64,000 nucleotides of DNA from Campanula takesimana (lineage: Eukaryota; Streptophyta; Magnoliopsida; Asterales; Campanulaceae), in NCBI GenBank assembly GCA_026119855.1, contig JAOWBW010001474.1, positions 186,001 through 250,000 of the forward strand, written 5' to 3'. Below, piece by piece: positions 56,773 to 64,000 of this stretch (positions are counted from its first letter, which is position 1; the number at the start of each line of letters is the position of its first letter). The notes under the pieces are model-generated. The model had not been told where the DNA came from, made no database searches, and worked only from the letters and a program-made list of their open reading frames with translations. The position numbers and the translations under genes were made by a program.

Positions 56773-58085
56773 GGAAAAATTGCATTAAAAGTCACCCAAC
56801 TATTACTGATAAGTGGATTTGATCACTCAACTCATATTTTTTTGCATTGAGTAGCCTAAACTATTTTTTTAGTTCACTGGTGATCACCATGGCTAACGGC
56901 ATCCTATTCTTTTAGTTAAGTAGTCATGTAAAATCCACATGACTGAATTTCAAAGGGTAAAATAGGAAAAATATAGCAGTTTAATCAAACTTCAACCTTC
57001 ATCCCCTTCTTCCTCACCCCACCCAAAAACCTAAGCCGTCCCACACAACCCAACTTCGAATTTTTTTCAACATTATATACCCAATCAATAGCTAACATTA
57101 ACATACTCCCTTCAATCATAACTACGATTCCCCCAATTCTGTTTCAGTTTCACCTAATTAGGTTATTCACATCTACCCAATAATGGGGAAGAAACTTATG
57201 AAATCTGAGTTTTTGAAACCTTTTTACTTTCTTTCTTCACATTCCCGTACAAAAATGGGGAAGAAGCCTATGAAAAGTAAAACCCCAGCAATAAAAACAG
57301 AAATCCCAACAATATACTACCCAAAACCATGTAAAAATAATTCTTAGTTTTAAATCCATAAATTTGTTAAAACATATCAAATTGAAAATGATCAATTAAA
57401 TTAATATTAAGTCACAGGTTTCCAAAGCTGCTCCACCACCTCCTTTATTGCAATGGCTGCCAGTAATTGAAGCAGAAGTACCCACCAAAATTGAGATGGG
57501 GATTTCAGGTTAGTGTGTTGAGAGAGCTCAAAAGTGAGATGGTGGATTTCGGGTTCGGCAGAGGGATCGACAAAGCTCCTCCCAGCCGCTACCTATGGAG
57601 AACAGAAAAGGGAGGAGGAAGGAGGATGATGATGGAGGAGGGTGGCAGAGGAGGAGAGCAATCTGAAAAGTTGAAATTGGTGGAGGTGGCGCAAGTCAAT
57701 GGGATTCGTTATATGATTGAAGGGAGTATATTATTAATGTTTTTCATTAATGTTAATAATAGGTATTGATTGAATTGAATGTTGGTATATAAGGTTGAAA
57801 AAAAAAGAGTTGGGTGGTGTGGAACAATTTAGGGTTCTGGGGTGGGTTTTCAGCCAGAGGAAGAAGGGTATGAAGGATAAATAGCTCTAATTTTCCTATT
57901 TTACCCTTCAAAAATCAATCATTTGGATTGCACATGACTATTCAACGAAAAAAATTAGATGCCGTTAGTCTGAGTGATCACGGGCGCACAAAAAAATTAG
58001 TTTAGGCTACTCAATGCAAAAAAATTAGTTGAGTGATCAGATCCACTCATCGCTAATAGTTGGGTGACTTTTGATGCAATTTTTT
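56773..58085. mobile_element. Long-TIR element, 1.3 kb, MULE-like
   Basis: Starts GGAAAAATTGCATTAAAAGTCACCCAAC and ends in a diverged complement. Inverted landmarks include TGATCACTCAACT, GAGTAGCCTAAACTA, CTAACGGCATC and GGGTAAAATAGGAAAA. Flanks are T-rich (ATTTTTTTA on both sides), so a 9-bp TSD is possible but not proven. The central frame at 57,467-57,769 has no recognised domain. Confidence 0.75.
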
Positions 58086-58439
58086 ATTTTTTTATTTTTT
58101 TATTTTTTATCTGTTTTTATCGATCACACGAAGGCACATACCTTCACTTTAACTCCTATGAATTACTCACGATCGAGTTGCCCAAAGTCAATATCCCCAA
58201 ACCCCTCGAGGCCTATCTAGGGAGTTCCAATCTCAATTCGACATTGGTTCTTCTCAAAATGGTATACCTCATCCCGTGGCGTCGTTCAACACTATATTTC
58301 GGGGTTAGCCTTTGAACCTCTTCAGCCGAGCACAAGTCAACACATTCTTAGTTAGGTTCTAAAACTTCTTGACCAAGTCGGTTTTTTGTGCGTGGAGATT
58401 TCCCTAAGCCGACGTCCTCAAAACATACATGAGTTTTCC
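58086..58439. other. Unassigned, possibly retroelement-derived
   Basis: A less AT-rich stretch with a broken plus-strand frame (TYLHFNSYELLTIELPKVNI). Not recognised. Confidence 0.3.
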
Positions 58440-59226
58440 AAAAGATACACGATGTTACTATAAAACTTCGTCCATTCATGTATGCTTTATGACAAATTAT
58501 GTCGTTGGTCGCTAAAGTAAATGTCTCGAGACAAATATAAGGTGACAGAATTTTGTCACTTTACATGAGTTTTATGCGACAAAAGTAGTTGCTGGTCACA
58601 TGAGTGACCAAACCTTTTGTGACCAAAATAAAGGTCACCTCCAGCCTTCTTTATGTGAGAAAAATGCCTTTCTTCACTTAAGAAGATTTTTTGGTGACTA
58701 AGAATTTGGTGCCATGCTTGTGCTCACGTTAAAAGAACTTGCGACAAATATATGCTTTGGTCACTTAAGAATAATGTTGGTGACCATACCTCTGGTGGCT
58801 AACGCAATGGTCACTTTATATTTACTTTATACGACAAATAAAGGTATTGGTCACCTAAAATTGTTTTTTTGGAGCAAAACTTGTTTAGTTACTAAGTTTC
58901 TGATCACCTAATACCTATAAAGCACCAATGCATTCATGTGATGAATTTAAAGAGCTAAAAATGAAATGGGACATTTGCGTGATGAATTCAGTGAGTTAAA
59001 AGATGTAGTTAGTCGACTTCTTTCAGCGTTGGAGTGCTAAGGGTATAACATCCACCGATGACCTTGAGGTTCCTCACTCCACAACCATTAACCCTTCTTT
59101 TGATCCTACTCCAAACTTAGATTAGTCTAAAGCCCTTTTATGTTAATTTCGGTGATGATATTTTGGATGATGATAATTTGCTTTTGGACATTAAGTTATC
59201 TAAGTGTGTAGTTTTCAAGGTTGATG

Positions 59227-59266
<40 letters not shown>

Positions 59267-59883
59267 TTTTTATATTTTATTAACGAATTTATTATCTTAT
59301 TTATATTAAATATGTATTTAATATATTTCATCTAAATTATTGAAAAATTGTTAATAAATGTATGACAGTATAAAAAACGAGATTTATACTTGAGGTAACA
59401 ACTTCTTAGTCACCTAATACTTGTTTGAGGTGACCAAAGAAAGAATGGTCATCTAAGTAATATTCAAGAAATAAATGTTTTGTTGTCAAACTCTTAGGTG
59501 ACCACCTTTTTTACACCTTACATAACTGTGTTGTGACAAAGTTATATTCGTCACATAAAGATTGTTATTCAAACAAAATAATTTGTTACTAAAGAAGATT
59601 AGGTGACGAAGTTTGACACTTCAACTCGGACACCAAAAGTATAGTGACAAAGGCAAATTTGTCGCAGTAAATAAACTTTGGAGACAAAAATTTGTCACGA
59701 GAGTCTCGTCACTTTAGTGATTTTAGGTGACAACTGCTAGATATTTCTCACCTAAAACATAAGGGTACACCCTTTAGGTCACAAGTCTTAGGTGACAAAA
59801 CCTTGTCATCTTATATTTCAGCCGACAAATTTACACGTTTGGGTTAACATTTTTGTTTATCGCTAGAAATGTGATTTCTAGTG
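58440..59883. mobile_element. CACTA element derivative, left end missing
   Basis: The right terminus is CACTAGAAATCACATTTCTAGCG (complement, ending 59,883). Subterminal regions (58,490-58,900 and 59,390-59,830) are filled with GGTGACAAA / TGGTCACC / TTTGTCAC words in both orientations, as in CACTA transposons. The centre has a short stretch (58,940-59,040) resembling the end of a transposase-associated frame and a (TA)n run at 59,228-59,268. No left CACTA terminus was found next to the neighbouring long-TIR element. Confidence 0.7.
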
Positions 59884-60471
59884 GTACTATTAAATCTCGA
59901 AGTTGTTCAGTCGTTTAAACACTATACTTTGGTTATTTTGCAAATTTTTGAAATATATAAGATGAATTAGAGGTGATTAGAAGAAAAATTTATGTAACAT
60001 TATCTCTACATCTTTTTAAATTCACATTTTCATTTGTTCGAATTACTTACGGATGCCTATAGGAAATTCGATTTTTGTAATTGCCTAATCAGTTTTCCAT
60101 CCATGATAAAGTCAATGTCTAATTTTAAAGCTGGAGAGAATTGAAGAAGAAAATATAAATAAATCAGAACTTTCACCAATTTTAGTGACAAATATATATT
60201 AAATGCGTAACCTTACTATTTCTCCCCAATTGAATTATAATATTTCAAATAACCATTGATGTATGATATTCATTAACTATGAATTTTGTAAATTTCAAAA
60301 TTTATTTCATATTCATACATATTTTCTTGCGAGTCATTGACGCTTATTTTCAGACATATTGCAATGCAATTTCATAGACAATCTACTATTGCTCATTTAT
60401 TTTACTTTGTAGATGTGCTTGAGCAATTCTTTTCTTTACTTAATTGTGACAACTTAGAAAGGGAAATTCCC
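59884..60471. other. AT-rich spacer, nothing recognised
   Basis: No supported gene; a 69-codon plus-strand frame at 60,337-60,546 shows no domain and runs into the duplicated segment. Confidence 0.45.
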
Positions 60472-62459
60472 ATAGCAATATTTAATTGTAGAGAAAGAAA
60501 GTGTGTTACTATATTGGTCTCATGCATGTGTAGTTATATGTCATAGTCGTCTAAATCATCCAATCTTGTTCATTGACTGCAAAATAGAAGGTTAGAATTT
60601 CATTAAATGTTCATCATTTGAACCCTTCCATCGAGGTTGGGCCGTCCATATCACGAAGCATGGATTTGGGCCATCTAATGTAGTAGGACTCCAACCTAAG
60701 CAATCATAATACATCGGCCCAAAATCTAGGTGGTCGCCCTAAACTTTCCTATAAATAGTTATCAACAAGAATAGAAGTGCAATACACTAACTTAGTGGTT
60801 TCCGACGCGGCGGCGATAAATTTCGCAAATGAAAGTGAAGATGGAGATAATGGGATACTTTGGTTTACGCTTCTGGGATCTTTCAAGTATCGTATCGACA
60901 ACTCATCGAAGTAAAAAAATCTGAGGGACTCCTTATAAAAATCTCAGGTTAGTTTCATGAAATTGAATGATCTCTAAGAATATTGATTTCTCATCGATTA
61001 TTTCTTTGGTCTTTCAATGTGAGTCATTTATGATATGTGATTCATTCATCGAGTAAATTTATAATAACTTTTGCAACCTATATGTTATGCTATTTTGTTA
61101 GGGTTAACTGAAATTTGGTTCCTGACTTTTTCCGAAATTGGCAATGTTGATGCTGTCTTTTCAATTTCGCCAATTGGTATACTCACTTTGTCATTTTTTT
61201 TGCAATCCAACTACAAAAGTTACTGGGTGTTAGTTTTCTAAAGGATTTTATTTCATGTGACTAGCATATGACGTTTTAAGATGTTTGTGAAGGTACACTT
61301 ATCCGATTATTATGATTCTTTTTTTAAAACAAACGCTAATATTTAAATCTACAACATATTTTTTGGATTTTTTTTTGTAAACTAATTATATTATATTAAT
61401 TTGTAATTTCATTAAATGAAAATATTTAAAAAAATAGAAGACATGGGAAAAATAATCGAAAAAATTATCACTTTTCACCATATATACCTTCTTTCCTAAC
61501 ATTTACTTTCCTCCACCCCTCTGCCACGTTCCCGCATCACCCCAACCACAAAGAGTCATACACTCTTCCCCCGATTCATCCTCTTCTTCCTCTTCCTTTT
61601 TCTCCTATCAAATATTTTTATGAACTGATAATCAACATATAGCATTTACTTCATATGAAACAAATCTGGGGCTAATATCTTTTTTTAGATTATTATTTCA
61701 CGTGTTTTTTTAATATTTAAAATTAATATTAATATAAAATAATTCAGTCACCTGAAAAATTACCAAAAAAATACAAGTTGTAAATTTAAATATCAGTTTC
61801 AGTTTTAAAAAATAATCATATCAATCGGATATGTGTAGCTCCAAAAATATCTTAAAACGTCATGTGCTAGTCACATGACATAAAATATGTTAGAAAACTA
61901 ACACCCAGTTACTTTTGTAGTCGGATTGCAACAAAATGACAAAGTGAGTATACCAATTGGTGAAATTGAAAAGACAGCATCAACATTGCAAATTTTGTAA
62001 AAAGTCAGGAACCAAATTGCAATTAACCCCTTTTGTTATGGTAACATGTTATTTCTTCCTTCTCTTCTACGATTTATGTTCCCAAAAAATTAGACCATGT
62101 ATTTATTTGTGAGTCATTTATGATATCAGATAATGTTATTTCTTCCTTTATACAAAATTATATTCCCAGAAAATTAAAACATGTATTTTTATTTACATAA
62201 ACTAGAGATTTGAATATATCACGAGACGCGATTTTTCTAACTCTATATTAGATCTATGTAGTACAGGTTTTATGTTTGAAACTTTAGACTAAGTTCTCCC
62301 TGATTAATTATTTTTCTTCTACTTGTGTCATAATGTTATCATATACGTCCCTAGACTTTTAAGACTTACAATTGTTTCGGCCGGACTTAGGTATATCTTA
62401 TTTTTGTATTTATAATAGTGGTTTAGTAGTTCGGTTTGGCATTTACTTCTCCAACCTAG
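60472..62459 (+). repeat. Duplicated segment, copy B
   Basis: Matches 6496-6799 plus 10,513-11,283 in the same orientation. It has no hAT insertion at about 60,765 (ATCAACAAGAATAGAAGTGC) but carries a 929-bp element at 61,101-62,029 that copy A lacks. It ends at a LINE poly-A tract (62,460). The shared TATA-like box and leader suggest a duplicated promoter region; the downstream gene is not identified. Confidence 0.85.
61101..62029. mobile_element. MULE-like long-TIR element, 929 bp
   Basis: GGGTTAACTGAAATTTGGTTCC to diverged complement; the flanking 9-mers ATTTTGTTA and CTTTTGTTA differ at one base. Copy A of the duplication (10,853-10,875) gives the empty site. Related to 12,803-13,749: both share TATCCGATTA, CATGTGACTAGCA and the GGAACCAAATTGCAATT terminus. 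Confidence 0.9.
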
Positions 62460-62990
62460 TTTTTTTTTTTTTTTTTTTTTAACGATTAAATCACTTGCAT
62501 TCATAATGAAACAATGATGACATTCCACGGATGTCGGAGGCTCACCCAAATATCAATAATAATACCATCTCTTAACATACAAAAATGATCTTTCCAAACT
62601 AAATTTTGAAATGTACGGATTCCACTCCAAGAAAAACTTGGACACTGCCTTAATTTGACATTCAAAATATTCCACCATTGATAATGTATTGCGTTGAGCA
62701 CTAAATAAATTTGAGAATCCGGGTTGACGAAGAAACGCCCGCCAAATATCCCAAAATCCGTGAAACATCCTTTTGTAGCAAGAAAAATGGCAACCGCTTC
62801 ATTGTGCAAGAATGCAAGAGTCGTCTCAATTACAAAACAAATAAAACAACAACAAACAAACAAAAAAATAAACATTGGCTCTGACAAGGAGAGAATACTA
62901 CGGCTCTCACAAGGAGAGAATACTACGGCTCTCACTTAGGAGAGAATCTTATATACATTATATAATATTGAAAAACAAACAATTGTGACA
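62460..62990 (-). pseudogene. LINE remnant with poly-A tail
   Basis: A T22 run at 62,460-62,481 is the minus-strand poly-A tail, preceded by GAATGCAAGTGATTTAATCG, a plant LINE-like 3' end. The 144-codon frame at 62,501-62,935 contains FVNPDSQIYLVLNAIHYQWW, SGIRTFQNLVWKDHFCML and IDIWVSLRHPW, but no reverse-transcriptase or nuclease motif I can assign. Assignment to a LINE rests on the tail and the repeat at the far end. Confidence 0.55.
62880..62945. repeat. Three-copy 25-bp tandem repeat
   Basis: GGCTCTNACAAGGAGAGAATACTAC occurs twice, with a third diverged copy (GGCTCTCACTTAGGAGAGAATCTT). On the minus strand this is the 5' part of the LINE-like sequence. Confidence 0.85.
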
Positions 62991-64000
62991 CGCCCCCAAG
63001 TCCCGGGATTCCCTAATAGAACCTCGAACCTGGTGTGCGTGACTAACAAGAAACGAGAAACTGAATGACATCTGCTTATATCAAACTGACATCATATATA
63101 TACTCAATATGAACGAGCTAAGATAGCTCACAACGAGTTCTATACCAAGAAATTTAAACCAAATGGTTGTACACAGCGGAAAACATGCCTAGCACATACG
63201 CTGGCATTACAAGAACACTATACAAGTCTACCCAATATACTGACTCTAAACAACTGATACCAAATCGTCCTCACCAAAACTGGAAAGGATAACAATCCCC
63301 AACAAGAACAACCTGCCAAGTAGGCCCTTGCTAAGTCGAGCCTCACAACGTATTACCACTTGCTTTCCTGGGGGGGGGGGACAAATAAACAAGGAACGGT
63401 GTGAGATAAATCTCAGTAAGTTACTAGATACAAGTACATAGCATGTTATCATGTAATCATGCAAATCAAGAAGATTATCAAGTAATTATGCTCAAGATGT
63501 CATCAAGTAACAAGTATATGAGAGGCTAAGCCAACTCATCAAGTAACTAGCACATAAGGCTAAACTATCATGTTATAAAGGATATTCCAACCTTATTCCT
63601 CCCAAGTAAACCATTGTTGTCGTTGCTTATTGCAGTTGACAAATCACGATCAATCAAGTTGCTGCTGTGCAGTACACAAGAGGACCCGGTAACCAATGCC
63701 ACTAACAAGAACAAGATTCACGAGGTGTTCACGAGTTTAGCATTCACTTTTATCAGGCGTATTGCTCTAATAAAGGAATCTATGCCCTTACTATGGCCTG
63801 TAGTAAGGGGTCAAGCGCAGATACATAGGCACCCGATTATCACTTTGGCCCCAGCCTCATGATAAGCGTGAACCTATACATCTCCGAGCAAGCAAGGTGA
63901 CCAGCTGGACTCACACAAGAATGCACAAGTAGGTATTTACTTGAACTACGAGAGTATAGAACTAAGTCCAAAAGTAGTGGACTAGCTTTTCATGAACCAT
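62991..64000 (-). other. LTR-like region running off the window
   Basis: Starts TTGTGACACGCCCCCAAGTCCCGGGATTCC and is less AT-rich than the previous kilobases, with a G10 run at 63,371-63,380. The beginning and composition recall a gypsy LTR on the minus strand, but the second end and any coding region would be outside the window. Frames of 60-80 codons here have no domains. Confidence 0.35.

Noticed and set aside
57467..57769. 100-codon plus-strand frame in the long-TIR element
   Set aside because: Composition is Gly/Glu/Arg-rich with no domain, and it lies in the unconserved centre of a non-autonomous element.

Overview
This is a nuclear window from a flowering plant, most likely a eudicot. 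It has multi-exon genes with GT-AG introns, plant-type Ty1/copia and Ty3/gypsy elements, hAT, MULE, CACTA and Helitron transposons, many TA-flanked MITEs starting CTCCCTCCGTCCC, and AT-rich spacers. I cannot name the species. Only two host loci are recognisable, and most of the rest is nested mobile DNA, which suggests a heterochromatic or gene-poor interval.

Layout. 0.3-5.6 kb: a minus-strand copia element lacking reverse transcriptase. 5.65-6.5 kb: a second LTR and a small TRIM-like element. 6.5-11.3 kb: a segment duplicated at 60.5-62.5 kb; this copy carries a 3.7-kb hAT transposon with an 8-bp target duplication. 11.7-14.8 kb: LINE debris, then a 2.2-kb solo LTR that itself holds a long-TIR MULE-like element. 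15.4-17.7 kb: a near-palindromic element filled with a hairpin-forming tandem repeat. 18.2-20.4 kb: an orphan exon and a decayed plus-strand copia element, whose reverse-transcriptase fragment is split by a 10.26-kb Tat-lineage gypsy element (20,371-30,630; LTRs, 5-bp TSD, two RNase H domains, antisense extra ORF). 30.9-32.5 kb: a deleted hAT element. 33.4-37.0 kb: MITEs around a BAHD acyltransferase pseudogene. 37.3-39.9 kb: a relative of the first copia element. 40-44 kb: foldback elements and a hAT derivative with an internal minisatellite. 44.0-47.9 kb: a probable non-autonomous Helitron. 48.3-49.4 kb: MITEs. 49.7-51.3 kb: the last two coding exons of ribosomal protein L11 (uL5). 52-60 kb: retroelement debris, a long-TIR element and a CACTA derivative. 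60.5-62.5 kb: the second copy of the duplication, carrying its own MULE-like insertion. 62.5-64 kb: a LINE remnant and an LTR-like region.

The gene modules do not form a pathway. What links them is insertion history: nested elements and paralogous empty sites give a relative order of events. The most unusual signal is that each LTR family carries its own short motif repeated across LTRs and coding sequence alike: GGTAACAC-like in the copia element, GATGTCNNCATC-like in the gypsy element. Coordinates were read by eye, and termini without a stated TSD are approximate.
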